Source of the DNA: CAURNT01 sp963526495
GTDB taxonomy: Bacteria > Fusobacteriota > Fusobacteriia > Fusobacteriales > Leptotrichiaceae
DNA length: 13,996 nt
NCBI GenBank assembly: GCA_963526495.1
Contig: CAURNT010000032.1
Location: 1 to 13,996 of the forward strand
Reading direction: 5' to 3'
Positions 7,530-13,996 of this stretch are shown here, one piece after another; position 1 is the first letter of the stretch, and each line of letters begins with the position of its first letter. The position numbers and the translations under genes are program-made. The notes under the pieces are model-generated. The model was not told the DNA's origin. It made no database searches and worked only from the letters and a program-made list of their open reading frames with translations.

Positions 7530-10016
7530 TTACTTTGTATAATATTCTTTTGTTTTATCAACTATTTCAGTATAACTTAATCCTTCAGGATTAACTTCTC
7601 CTAAATAACTAACTTCTAATTTATACGGTCTTGGAAACTTCATATATCTTGAAAATGCTTTAAATCCACCATTTATCTTAACACAAGTTATAGGTATATT
7701 TAATTCTTTAGCAATTATTGCAAAAGATTTTTTAAATTCTGTAATATTTCCATCCTTAGTTCTAGTACCTTCTGGGAATATCAATACATTTTTTCCATCT
7801 TTTAAAATTCCTGCAACTGATTCTATAGTCTCTTTAATATTATTTTCAATATCTAATAACAATACATTAGAATTATTAGCTACAAATTTCATAAATGCAG
7901 ATTTAAAATACCAATCTATAGCTAATGAGTGAGTCTTTTTAAGTATTTTATTATTTATTAAAAGACTAAGAGCTAATACATCTAAAAAACTTTCGTGATT
8001 AGATACAAATATTTGAGGTTTATCTATAATTTTTTTAGATCCCTTAATTGAAATTCTAAAGTAAAGTTTAAATAACAACCATATTATAGGTTTTATCAAT
8101 GTAATTAATATACCATCTTTAACACTAATTTTTGGAGCATTTTCTATAATTCTTGTCCATTCGTTACCACCTTCTTGAGTATTTTCTGTATTACCCTTTT
8201 CAGTGATTAAATTAGATAACTTATTTAAACTTAAATTATTTCTAAACTCTTGTTCTTCAAGTTTTAATCCGTATGTTGTTTCTATGAATGTTCTTAACTC
8301 TATTTGATCTAAAGAATCTAAACCAAATTCTATTTCTAAATCTTTATCAGGATGTGGATATTTACCCTTCATATTAAAGATAAACTTCTTCAATTTTAAA
8401 TATTCAGGTGTATCAGGTTCATCAAATTTAACTTCATCCTTAACTTCATCTTGAGAGTTATATATATCCTTAAGCATAAATCTACGAGTTTTACCTATAC
8501 GTGTTTTAGGTAATTCATTCTCAGTTATTCTATAATCTAATATTTTCTCATAGTTATGAACAGAAGCATTATAGAACTCAACAACATCTTTAATATGAGC
8601 ATGTATATTAGAAACATTCTTATTTCTCACTTCTTCCTTATCTATTACTATCAATGCTGAAAGTTTATCATTATTTCCAAATATACCTAATTCTTTAATT
8701 ATTCCATTACCTTTTTCAAGTAGTTTAAATTCAAGTTTTTCAGGATCAACATTCTTACCATTAGAAAGAACTATCATAGCATTCTTACGCCCTATTATGC
8801 TAATATATCCATCCTTATCCATCTCTACTAAATCACCTGTTTTAAACCAACCATCTTCAGTTATGACCTCTTTTGTTTTTTCTGGTTTATTATAGTACCC
8901 CTTCATAACAATAGGACCCTTAACCCATAATTCTTCTTCAACTATCTTTATTTCAACATTTTCAACTGGAAGACCTACTGTTCCAACTTTTTTCCCATGT
9001 TCTGGAGTAGAAGCTGCTATTAAAGGAGATGTTTCTGTTAGACCATATCCTTCTGAATACTTAAATCCTATCGTATCAAAAAACTCTATCATTTCAGGAT
9101 TAGATTTTGCCCCTCCTGCTAAGAAATCACGTATATGACCTCCAAATTTATCATGAGCTTTTTTAAATATTAATTTTGAAAAAGTTGGACTTTTTAATTT
9201 ATTAGCAATTTTATAAATCGTTCTCGTAATCCATTTAGAATCGATTGTATCTTTTAATGCTTTATAAAATAAATAATAAACTCTAGGAACAAGTATTAAC
9301 ATAGTTACTCTATTTCTTTCTAATGCAGTAAGTATATCTTTACTTGAAAGTTTTTCAACTAATACTACTGATAATTGTGTTTCATGATACATTATTATTA
9401 AATTAGTTATCATAAGTGGTAGTATATGATGAAAAGGAAGTACAGCTATCAATTGATCATCTTCCTTAATATCCTTAACAGATTTTATAGAATCAATCTG
9501 ACTTAATATATTTCCATAACTAAGCATTACACCTTTAGGATTACCAGTAGTTCCTGAAGTATATAGCATAACAGCTGTATCATCCCATTCTGGATGATTA
9601 GTAATTCTATCACATTTTTTTATTTCTTCTAATTTAGAAGTATCTACCTTAAATTCATCTACATTAAATAATTTAATATCTTTGTTTAGCTCTTCTATAG
9701 CTTTTTTAGCTACCTCTATTGTTGTATTAGATACAAAAATAGATTCTGCATCTGAATCTTCTAAAAAATATTTTAATTCATCCACACTAGATGAAGCATC
9801 TATAGTTATAGGAATAGAATCTATGTCCCATATAGCATAAAAAGCATATATCCATTCTTTTCTATTTTCAAACATTAATATATTAAATGATTTTTTTCTA
9901 TCTGTATGTATAAAATATTTAGAGTAGTATTTAACATTATTTACTAACTCTTCATGAGTTATATGATTATTTTCAAAATCTACTATAGCAAGTTTATCTG
10001 ATTTTTTTAAAAACAT
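7530..10016 (-). CDS. Three-domain acyl-activating / acyl carrier / PlsC acyltransferase fusion
   Basis: An 828-residue protein joining three activities. Residues about 1-515 form an AMP-binding (ANL) domain: the Ser/Thr/Gly loop TSGTTGNPKG at 153-162, GYGLTET at 323-329, GWFKTGD near 388-395, and the C-terminal catalytic Lys509 (RIGKTRR). Residues about 530-610 look like an acyl carrier domain, with FGLDSLDQ giving Ser568 as the phosphopantetheine site. Residues about 640-828 are a lysophospholipid-type acyltransferase: NHESFLD supplies the HX4D motif (His674, Asp679), and FPEGTR is at 747-752. The likely role is to activate free fatty acid with ATP, hold it on the built-in carrier, and pass it to a lysophospholipid at the inner membrane. 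E. coli Aas has related activities in the opposite domain order and, as I recall, lacks the carrier domain. AAAGGAGA before the ATG supports the start. It is monocistronic. The acyl acceptor is inferred. Confidence 0.9.
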   Translation of the reverse strand: MFLKKSDKLAIVDFENNHITHEELVNNVKYYSKYFIHTDRKKSFNILMFENRKEWIYAFYAIWDIDSIPITIDASSSVDELKYFLEDSDAESIFVSNTTIEVAKKAIEELNKDIKLFNVDEFKVDTSKLEEIKKCDRITNHPEWDDTAVMLYTSGTTGNPKGVMLSYGNILSQIDSIKSVKDIKEDDQLIAVLPFHHILPLMITNLIIMYHETQLSVVLVEKLSSKDILTALERNRVTMLILVPRVYYLFYKALKDTIDSKWITRTIYKIANKLKSPTFSKLIFKKAHDKFGGHIRDFLAGGAKSNPEMIEFFDTIGFKYSEGYGLTETSPLIAASTPEHGKKVGTVGLPVENVEIKIVEEELWVKGPIVMKGYYNKPEKTKEVITEDGWFKTGDLVEMDKDGYISIIGRKNAMIVLSNGKNVDPEKLEFKLLEKGNGIIKELGIFGNNDKLSALIVIDKEEVRNKNVSNIHAHIKDVVEFYNASVHNYEKILDYRITENELPKTRIGKTRRFMLKDIYNSQDEVKDEVKFDEPDTPEYLKLKKFIFNMKGKYPHPDKDLEIEFGLDSLDQIELRTFIETTYGLKLEEQEFRNNLSLNKLSNLITEKGNTENTQEGGNEWTRIIENAPKISVKDGILITLIKPIIWLLFKLYFRISIKGSKKIIDKPQIFVSNHESFLDVLALSLLINNKILKKTHSLAIDWYFKSAFMKFVANNSNVLLLDIENNIKETIESVAGILKDGKNVLIFPEGTRTKDGNITEFKKSFAIIAKELNIPITCVKINGGFKAFSRYMKFPRPYKLEVSYLGEVNPEGLSYTEIVDKTKEYYTK

Positions 10017-10046
10017 ATATTCTCCTTTCTTTTATTTATTGCTTAT

Positions 10047-10075
10047 ATTATATATCTTTTTCACAAATTTTACAA
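10047..10075 (-). promoter_or_regulatory. Promoter of the acyl-activating fusion gene
   Basis: On the minus strand, TTGTAA (10070-10075), a 17-base spacer and a perfect TATAAT (10047-10052) lie about 31 bases upstream of the start codon. Predicted initiation near 10040 gives a short leader that holds the AAAGGAGA ribosome binding site. Confidence 0.62.
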
Positions 10076-10126
10076 GTATTAAATTTTTTTGACACATTTA
10101 AACAAATATCCAATATTATGAAATTT

Positions 10127-10171
10127 AAAAACTACACCACTAATCTTCTATAAAAGATTTTGGGTGTAGTT
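10127..10171 (-). terminator. Rho-independent terminator of the lipoate ligase-DUF2721 operon
   Basis: A nine-bp outer stem (10130-10138 with 10163-10171) carries an inner AATCTT/AAGATT stem. It starts ten bases after the stop codon. On the minus strand the 3' arm runs into a U-rich tail (UUUUUAAAUUU). It separates the operon from the acyl-enzyme promoter downstream. Confidence 0.72.
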
Positions 10172-10180
10172 CTCACCCTT

Positions 10181-10564
10181 TTATTTTTTCCCACATTTAT
10201 TTAAGTGTATATCTAAAGCTTGTAAAGATATTCTTATCTCTGCCAGTGAATATATAAGGGATAATATCATTAATAAAAGACTTATAGCAAATATAGTTCC
10301 ACCTAATATATTAAAAGATAAAAATATAAACAACATTGAAAAAACACAAAGAAGTAAACTAAAAACTCCTAAATATTGCATTTTCCTAATATACATCATT
10401 CTTAATTTTAAATTTTTTATTTGTTCTAACTCATATTCATCTATAGTACACACATTCATATTTCTAATTATTGAAGCTAGTGCTAAAAATCTATTAGTGT
10501 ATGCTAGTAATAATAATGAAATAGCTGGAAACATTACAGCCGGTGTTGTAATATCTAAAACCAC
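10181..10564 (-). CDS. DUF2721 family integral membrane protein
   Basis: A small membrane protein of about 127 residues. The N-terminal stretch DITTPAVMFPAISLLLLAYT followed by NRFLALA is the hallmark I associate with DUF2721. Three hydrophobic segments are visible, the first in the N-terminal 30 residues and two closely spaced in the second half (VFSLLLCVFSMLFIFL and GTIFAISLLLMILSLI). A basic/acidic cytoplasmic-type stretch lies between the first and second. I prefer the GTG start at 10564, eight bases after AGGTG. A TTG at 10570 is also possible but sits almost against that ribosome binding site. It begins a few bases after the lipoate ligase stop codon, so it is probably co-transcribed and coupled. 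The family has no established function, and the operon partner is the only clue. Confidence 0.8.
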   Translation of the reverse strand: MVLDITTPAVMFPAISLLLLAYTNRFLALASIIRNMNVCTIDEYELEQIKNLKLRMMYIRKMQYLGVFSLLLCVFSMLFIFLSFNILGGTIFAISLLLMILSLIYSLAEIRISLQALDIHLNKCGKK

Positions 10565-10575
10565 AATCAATTCAC

Positions 10576-11565
10576 CTACCCTACTATAACCTCTGCAACT
10601 TCTTCAGGTGTTATACCTGCAAAATATCTTGATAAATTAATACTATTAAGAACTTTTAAAACATCTTCTCTTTCATATTTAACACCTTTTAAAATATCTT
10701 CAACAGCAGAAACATCTTCTATTCCAAAGAAATCTCCATATATTTTAATGTTATCTATCTTAGATTCTATAACATTTGCATATATTTCTATTTTACCTTT
10801 TTCAAATTTATGAGATCTTGTAATATTATACTCTGGAGATTTTCCATAATTCCAATCCCAATTACCAAATTTTTCTTTACGAGATTTTTCTATTTCCTTA
10901 ATATCTTCTTCATTAAATTTATATTCATGAATTTCTGGATATTCTTTTTTCATATATTCTAATAATAAATCTCTAAATTGTATAACATCTATTTTTTCGG
11001 GTAATTCATTTACTATATTCGTAACTCTTGCTCTAACTGATTTAACTCCCTTAGATTCTATTTTATCTTTAGAAACTTTTAAAGCTTTAGCTAAAACTGA
11101 AAGATCTACATCAAATAATAAACACCCATGATGCATGATTCTTCCATTAATATATGCTTGAGCATTACCACAGAATTTTTTACCATCTATTTCTAAATCA
11201 TTTCTTCCAGTAAATTCTGCCTTAACTCCTAAACTTTCTAAAGTTTTTATTACTGGTATAGAAAAACTTTTAAAATCAAATGCTTTATCTTCACTTTCTT
11301 TAGAAATTATTGTGTAATTCAAATTGTTATAATCGTGATAAACTGCTCCACCACCACTAATTCTTCTTACAACTTCTATGCCATTTTCCTTAACATAATC
11401 TCTATTAATTTCTTCTATGGTATTTTGATGTCTACCTACTATTATAGAAGGTTTATTAATCCATAACATAAAAATCATATCTTCATCTAATAATTTCTTG
11501 AAAGCATACTCTTCTGATGCTATGTTAAAAGCTGTTTCATTTGTATCACTAATAATGTAAATCAT
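10576..11565 (-). CDS. lplA: Lipoate-protein ligase A
   Basis: A 329-residue ATP-dependent ligase that attaches free lipoate to the lysine of lipoyl domains (2-oxoacid dehydrogenase E2 subunits, GcvH) in the cytoplasm. The lipoyl-AMP binding loop RRISGGGAVYHD has Ser70 and Gly71-73. GRNDLEIDGKKFCGNA carries the likely catalytic Lys130, aligned with the lysine before the (V/F)-x-G segment in E. coli LplA. HHGCLLFDVDL follows as expected. The accessory C-terminal domain is present (about 245-329, with IKIYGDFFG and YFAGITPEEV), so this is the full two-domain enzyme, able in principle to activate and transfer lipoate on its own. AAAGGAGA seven bases before the ATG supports the start. It is first in an operon with the DUF2721 gene and divergent from the butanediol dehydrogenase gene. 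No lipoate synthesis gene is visible in the window. Confidence 0.93.
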   Translation of the reverse strand: MIYIISDTNETAFNIASEEYAFKKLLDEDMIFMLWINKPSIIVGRHQNTIEEINRDYVKENGIEVVRRISGGGAVYHDYNNLNYTIISKESEDKAFDFKSFSIPVIKTLESLGVKAEFTGRNDLEIDGKKFCGNAQAYINGRIMHHGCLLFDVDLSVLAKALKVSKDKIESKGVKSVRARVTNIVNELPEKIDVIQFRDLLLEYMKKEYPEIHEYKFNEEDIKEIEKSRKEKFGNWDWNYGKSPEYNITRSHKFEKGKIEIYANVIESKIDNIKIYGDFFGIEDVSAVEDILKGVKYEREDVLKVLNSINLSRYFAGITPEEVAEVIVG

Positions 11566-11594
11566 ATCTTTATCTCCTTTTACTCTTTTTAAAT

Positions 11595-11623
11595 ATTATA
11601 CCATATTTTTTTATTCTTGTATC
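11595..11623 (-). promoter_or_regulatory. lplA: Promoter of the lipoate ligase operon
   Basis: The minus strand has TGGTATAAT, an extended -10 with a perfect hexamer at 11595-11600. A weak -35 (GATACA, 11618-11623) lies at a 17-base spacing. The start codon is 30 bases from the -10, so the leader is short and contains the ribosome binding site. Confidence 0.6.
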
Positions 11624-11720
11624 ACTTAATTTTAATTTTATTTTCTATTTCATATTATGTAATTTTTATATATTCATATTATATGTATATCTTAATATAT
11701 AAAAAATTTTTAAAATAAAT

Positions 11721-11749
11721 TTGACTTTTTTCACTTTTAAGTTTAAAAT
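11721..11749 (+). promoter_or_regulatory. Strong sigma-70-type promoter of the butanediol dehydrogenase gene
   Basis: TTGACT (11721-11726), a 17-base spacer and TAAAAT (11744-11749) each match five of six consensus bases. Initiation is predicted near 11756. A small inverted repeat, TAGCT-TTAAT-AGCTA at 11757-11771, sits at that point and could be an operator, though it is short. The gene's AGGAGG (11786-11791) follows. Confidence 0.75.
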
Positions 11750-11797
11750 AACGAAGTAGCTTTAATAGCTATAGATTTAAGATTTAGGAGGTATGCG

Positions 11798-12847
11798 ATG
11801 AGCAAAATGAAAGCTGCTAGATGGCATAAAAGAGGAGATGTAAGAGTTGAAGAAATAGATGTACCTGTATTACAACACGATGAGCAAATTAAAGTTGCTA
11901 TTAAATATTGTGGTATATGTGGAAGTGACTTACACGAATTTTTAGGAGGTCCAATATTTATTCCTACAACAACTCCACACCCTTATACAAAAGAAGTTGC
12001 ACCTATAACAATGGGACACGAATTTTCAGGAGAAGTTGTAGAAGTTGGTAAAGGTGTTACTAAATTCAAAGTTGGAGATAGAGTAACTATAGAACCAATA
12101 TTTGCAAAAAATGGTTTAAAAGGAAAATATAACTTAGATCCAAACTTAACATTCATAGGACTTGGAGGAGGTGGAGGTGGATTCTCAGAATTCGTTGTAG
12201 TTAATGAGGATCAAGCTCACAAATTACCAGATTCTATAGATTATGAACAAGCTGCTTTAACTGAACCATCAGCTGTTGCACTTTACGCAGTTCGTCAAAG
12301 TAAATTTAGAACTGGAGATACTGTTGCAGTATTCGGTTGTGGTCCTATAGGATTATTAATAATAGATGCATTACGTGCAGGAGGGGCTACTAAAATATTT
12401 GCAGTAGAACTTTCACCAGAAAGACAAGCTAAAGCTAAAGAATTAGGTGCTATTATAATAGACCCTTCAAAAGTAAACCCAGTTGAAGAAATAGTAAAAT
12501 TAACTAACGGTGGAGTAAATGTTTCTTATGAAGTAACAGGAGTACCTGTTGTATTAAAACAATCTATGGAAGTTGTTGAAAAAGATGGAGAAGCTATGAT
12601 AGTAAGTATTTGGGAAGGTGAAGCTTCTATAAATCCTAACGAAATAGTAATTCAAGAAAAAACTGTTAAAGGAGTTATCGCATACCGTGATGTATTCCCA
12701 AGTGTACTTGAATTAATGACTCAAGGATACTTCTCTAAAGATTTATTAGTTACAAAACACATCAAATTAGATGATATAGTTGAAGAAGGATTCAATGCAT
12801 TAGTTAAAGAAAAAAATCAAGTTAAAATACTTGTTTCACCTAAATAA
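11798..12847 (+). CDS. bdhA: 2,3-butanediol dehydrogenase-type zinc alcohol dehydrogenase
   Basis: A 349-residue medium-chain dehydrogenase, expected to interconvert acetoin and 2,3-butanediol with NAD(H) in the cytoplasm. Catalytic-zinc ligands are Cys38 (CGICGSDLHE), His74-Glu75 (GHEFSGEV) and Glu156 (TEPSAV). GGPIFIP after the first motif and FIGLGGGGGGFSEF are typical of butanediol dehydrogenases. The Rossmann fold has GCGPIG at 180-185, and acidic Glu204 ends the second strand, favouring NAD over NADP. The structural-zinc lobe normally supplying four cysteines is replaced by a cysteine-free stretch at 101-119, so only the catalytic zinc should bind. AGGAGG six bases before the ATG and a near-consensus promoter suggest high expression. 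CGT, TTC and AAC codons appear often for so AT-rich a region, which agrees. It stands alone and is followed by a terminator. A different secondary-alcohol or sugar substrate cannot be excluded. Confidence 0.88.
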   Translation: MSKMKAARWHKRGDVRVEEIDVPVLQHDEQIKVAIKYCGICGSDLHEFLGGPIFIPTTTPHPYTKEVAPITMGHEFSGEVVEVGKGVTKFKVGDRVTIEPIFAKNGLKGKYNLDPNLTFIGLGGGGGGFSEFVVVNEDQAHKLPDSIDYEQAALTEPSAVALYAVRQSKFRTGDTVAVFGCGPIGLLIIDALRAGGATKIFAVELSPERQAKAKELGAIIIDPSKVNPVEEIVKLTNGGVNVSYEVTGVPVVLKQSMEVVEKDGEAMIVSIWEGEASINPNEIVIQEKTVKGVIAYRDVFPSVLELMTQGYFSKDLLVTKHIKLDDIVEEGFNALVKEKNQVKILVSPK

Positions 12848-12871
12848 ATAGAAAAAAGGTAAAATAAAAAT

Positions 12872-12920
12872 ATGTACCGACAAACTGAACAGAAAAAATG
12901 AAAACAGTTTGTTGGTACAT
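12872..12920 (+). other. Long 3'-UTR hairpin after the butanediol dehydrogenase gene
   Basis: A 16-bp stem joins 12872-12887 to 12905-12920 around a 17-base, purine-rich loop. The single imperfect pair is a G-U on the plus strand, so the structure is best formed in transcripts of the dehydrogenase gene. No U run follows, so it is not itself a terminator. A role in mRNA 3'-end stability or a 3'-derived small RNA is possible. A dead miniature transposon is less likely because I see no target duplication. Confidence 0.6.
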
Positions 12921-12928
12921 GTTCTATC

Positions 12929-12962
12929 AAAGTTAGCTCACACCTAACTTTTTTTATTTTTT
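12929..12962 (+). terminator. Rho-independent terminator of the butanediol dehydrogenase gene
   Basis: An eight-bp stem (AAAGTTAG with CTAACTTT) has a seven-base loop, and the plus strand continues with UUUUAUUUUUU. It ends about 110 bases after the stop codon, just past the long hairpin. Confidence 0.85.
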
Positions 12963-13010
12963 ATGTACTAAAATTTTCTAATTTTACAAAATTTGAAGTA
13001 CATTTTTTTC
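12963..13010 (+). terminator. Second, back-to-back terminator-like hairpin
   Basis: ATGTACT (12963-12969) pairs with AGTACAT (12997-13003), and AAATTTT/AAAATTT extends the stem inward past a small internal loop. Seven U residues follow on the plus strand. It may back up the first terminator and keep transcription out of the opposing small membrane-protein gene. Confidence 0.5.
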
Positions 13011-13045
13011 TTAAATTGAATTTTTGAAGCAGTCATTTTTAATTT

Positions 13046-13071
13046 ATTAATACTCCTAAGAGTACATTAAT
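13046..13071 (-). terminator. Possible terminator hairpin of the small membrane-protein gene
   Basis: Just past the stop codon at 13076, ATTAAT and GAGT on one side pair with ACTC and ATTAAT on the other, around a four-base loop and a two-base bulge. The minus-strand tail (AAATTAAAAA) lacks a clear U run, so this may be a weak terminator or only a 3' hairpin. Confidence 0.3.
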
Positions 13072-13075
13072 TTGT

Positions 13076-13246
13076 TTATTTATTTCTCAAAGATTTTATA
13101 ACTATATATAATACTAAAAATATAATTCCTATAATTATATATATATAGTTTAATTTTAAATAATTATGTAAATGTATAAGCGCTTTAATAAAGAAAACAA
13201 TAAAAACACTCCAATATAATATAATCATATATTTATTCTTTTTCAT
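13076..13246 (-). CDS. Small two-pass membrane protein, unknown function
   Basis: A 56-residue basic protein with a short charged N-terminus (MKKNKY), two hydrophobic segments (about 7-25 and 35-51) joined by a His/Asn/Lys turn, and a basic tail (KSLRNK). I chose the ATG at 13246 because GGGAGG lies directly upstream. Reading from 13264 would put that ribosome binding site inside the gene. A well-formed promoter lies about 130 bases further upstream, which supports expression. It is convergent with the butanediol dehydrogenase gene and downstream of the MORN-like gene in the same direction. I recognise no family. Small hydrophobic proteins of this size include membrane regulators and type I toxins, but nothing here decides between them. 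Confidence 0.6.
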   Translation of the reverse strand: MKKNKYMIILYWSVFIVFFIKALIHLHNYLKLNYIYIIIGIIFLVLYIVIKSLRNK

Positions 13247-13374
13247 AAATCCTCCCAAACACAATATTCTTTAGCTACAATAAATGCTCTTACAAATAAC
13301 ATATTTTTTTACTTTTTTTAACAATAAAAAGCTAGTGCCGTTATATTATCAATACAGTTTTTTGTGCCTATTTT

Positions 13375-13403
13375 ATTATAAAAAAAATTGTCGTTTTTTT
13401 CAA
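13375..13403 (-). promoter_or_regulatory. Promoter for the small membrane-protein gene
   Basis: The minus strand shows TTGAAA (13398-13403), a 17-base spacer and a perfect TATAAT (13375-13380). Predicted initiation near 13368 leaves a leader of about 120 bases. No strong hairpin is obvious in it. The rest of the 13265-13480 gap is AT-rich, with nothing else I can assign firmly. Confidence 0.6.
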
Positions 13404-13480
13404 TCTTTTTTAAAATTTAATTATTTTTAATTTTATGATATAATGAAAAAATTTTAGTTTCTATTTTAATTCATCTATCT

Positions 13481-13954
13481 TTATTTTATTCTTTGACCAT
13501 TTTTATATGTTCCTTCTTCTATATCTTCATCGTTAAAATAATATTTATAAGCTCCTTCTCTCTTATCATTTTTATATGTTCCTTCTTCTATATCTCCATC
13601 GTTAAAATAATATTTATAAGGTCCTTCTTTTTCATCATTTTTATATATTCCTTCTTCTCTATCACCATAATACACATAAATCGTATATGGACCTTCTTTT
13701 TCACCATTTTTATATGTTCCTTCTTCTCTAGAACCATCGTTAAAATAATATTTATAAGGTCCTTCTCTCTTATCATTTTTATATGTTCCTTTTTCTATAT
13801 CACCATCATTAAAATAATATATATATTTTCCTTCTTTCTTGTTATTTTTAACATTTTCAACATATAACATACCTTCATCAGTCCTGAATACTTTTGGTTC
13901 TGCTAAAGTATTTAATGATATAAAAAATGCAAAAAATAATAATAACTTTTTCAT
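13481..13954 (-). CDS. Secreted MORN-like repeat protein
   Basis: A 157-residue protein with a signal peptide (MKKLLLFFAFFISLNTLA, likely cleaved after Ala18), a short spacer, and five tandem 23-residue repeats at 41-155. Each unit follows the plan (K/R)EGxYxYYFNDGDxEEGxYKN, the MORN-type pattern also annotated in YwqK-like proteins. The third unit diverges most (YTIYVYYGD). Exposed aromatic and acidic residues suggest a flat beta-hairpin solenoid that binds a partner in the periplasm or at the surface. AAAGGAGA eight bases before the ATG supports the start. The promoter is not visible and probably lies beyond the window edge. The name 'YwqK antitoxin' is often given to such proteins, but no toxin partner is seen, so I do not infer that role. 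Confidence 0.8.
   Translation of the reverse strand: MKKLLLFFAFFISLNTLAEPKVFRTDEGMLYVENVKNNKKEGKYIYYFNDGDIEKGTYKNDKREGPYKYYFNDGSREEGTYKNGEKEGPYTIYVYYGDREEGIYKNDEKEGPYKYYFNDGDIEEGTYKNDKREGAYKYYFNDEDIEEGTYKNGQRIK
13490..13834 (-). repeat. Five tandem 69-bp repeats within the MORN-like gene
   Basis: The 23-residue protein units are encoded by 69-bp DNA units. Neighbouring copies are very similar; the two at the C-terminal end of the gene differ at only a handful of positions. Because 69 is a multiple of three, gain or loss of a copy would keep the reading frame. Confidence 0.85.
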
Positions 13955-13996
13955 AATAATTCTCTCCTTTAAAATAATTAATTTATAAACTTTAAT

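Noticed and set aside
10017..10180. Riboswitch or T-box in the gap before the acyl-enzyme gene
   Set aside because: The gap is filled by the preceding operon's terminator and a promoter close to the start codon, leaving no room for a structured leader.
12872..12920. Miniature inverted-repeat transposon
   Set aside because: The terminal repeats resemble transposon ends superficially, but no flanking target duplication or second copy is visible in the window. The G-U pair favours an RNA hairpin.
13436..13444. Plus-strand extended -10 (TGATATAAT) pointing into the 3' end of the MORN-like gene
   Set aside because: There is no convincing -35 and no plus-strand product or terminator. Such matches are expected by chance in this AT content.
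13490..13834. Repeat block as a CRISPR array
   Set aside because: The units are contiguous 69-bp coding repeats without unique spacers and encode a coherent protein.
13493..13867. Plus-strand 124-residue hydrophobic frame and a minus-strand alternative frame across the MORN-like gene
   Set aside because: Both are read-throughs of the 69-bp repeats in other frames. The chosen frame has a signal peptide, a ribosome binding site and a recognisable repeat motif.

Overview
This is a very AT-rich window with Gram-negative surface proteins: a lipidated autotransporter and a beta-barrel ending in an aromatic residue. Its metabolic genes are those of a fermenting anaerobe. The combination best fits Fusobacteriota, probably Leptotrichiaceae (Sneathia- or Streptobacillus-like). 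That placement is my inference from composition and gene types. I saw no rRNA, tRNA, CRISPR array, transposase, phage gene or origin.

Layout. (1) Positions 38-7274, minus strand: a two-gene surface operon. The first gene encodes a 750-residue outer-membrane beta-barrel of no family I recognise. The second encodes a 1656-residue lipoprotein autotransporter with a subtilisin-like (S8) protease passenger. The barrel gene's stop codon lies inside the protease gene's ribosome binding site, so the two are probably translationally coupled. (2) Positions 7530-10016, minus strand: a single gene with its own promoter and terminator. It fuses an acyl-activating (AMP-binding) domain, an acyl carrier domain and a PlsC-type acyltransferase. 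(3) Positions 10181-11565, minus strand: lipoate-protein ligase followed at once by a DUF2721 membrane protein. (4) Positions 11798-12847, plus strand: a zinc-type 2,3-butanediol dehydrogenase with a strong promoter, divergent from the ligase. Three consecutive hairpins follow it. (5) Positions 13076-13954, minus strand: a 56-residue double-spanning membrane protein and a secreted MORN-like protein made of five 23-residue repeats. No gene-free stretch exceeds 300 bases; the gaps hold promoters, terminators and hairpins.

How the genes may work together. The lipidated protease resembles in design the surface maturases NalP and SphB1, so its operon partner or other surface proteins are plausible substrates. 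The fused acyl enzyme could recycle free fatty acids into phospholipid. Lipoate ligase would serve lipoyl-dependent dehydrogenases. Butanediol dehydrogenase would dispose of reducing equivalents during fermentation. The best candidate for something undescribed is the barrel plus lipo-autotransporter protease operon. The hairpin cluster after the butanediol dehydrogenase gene and the three-domain acyl enzyme come next.
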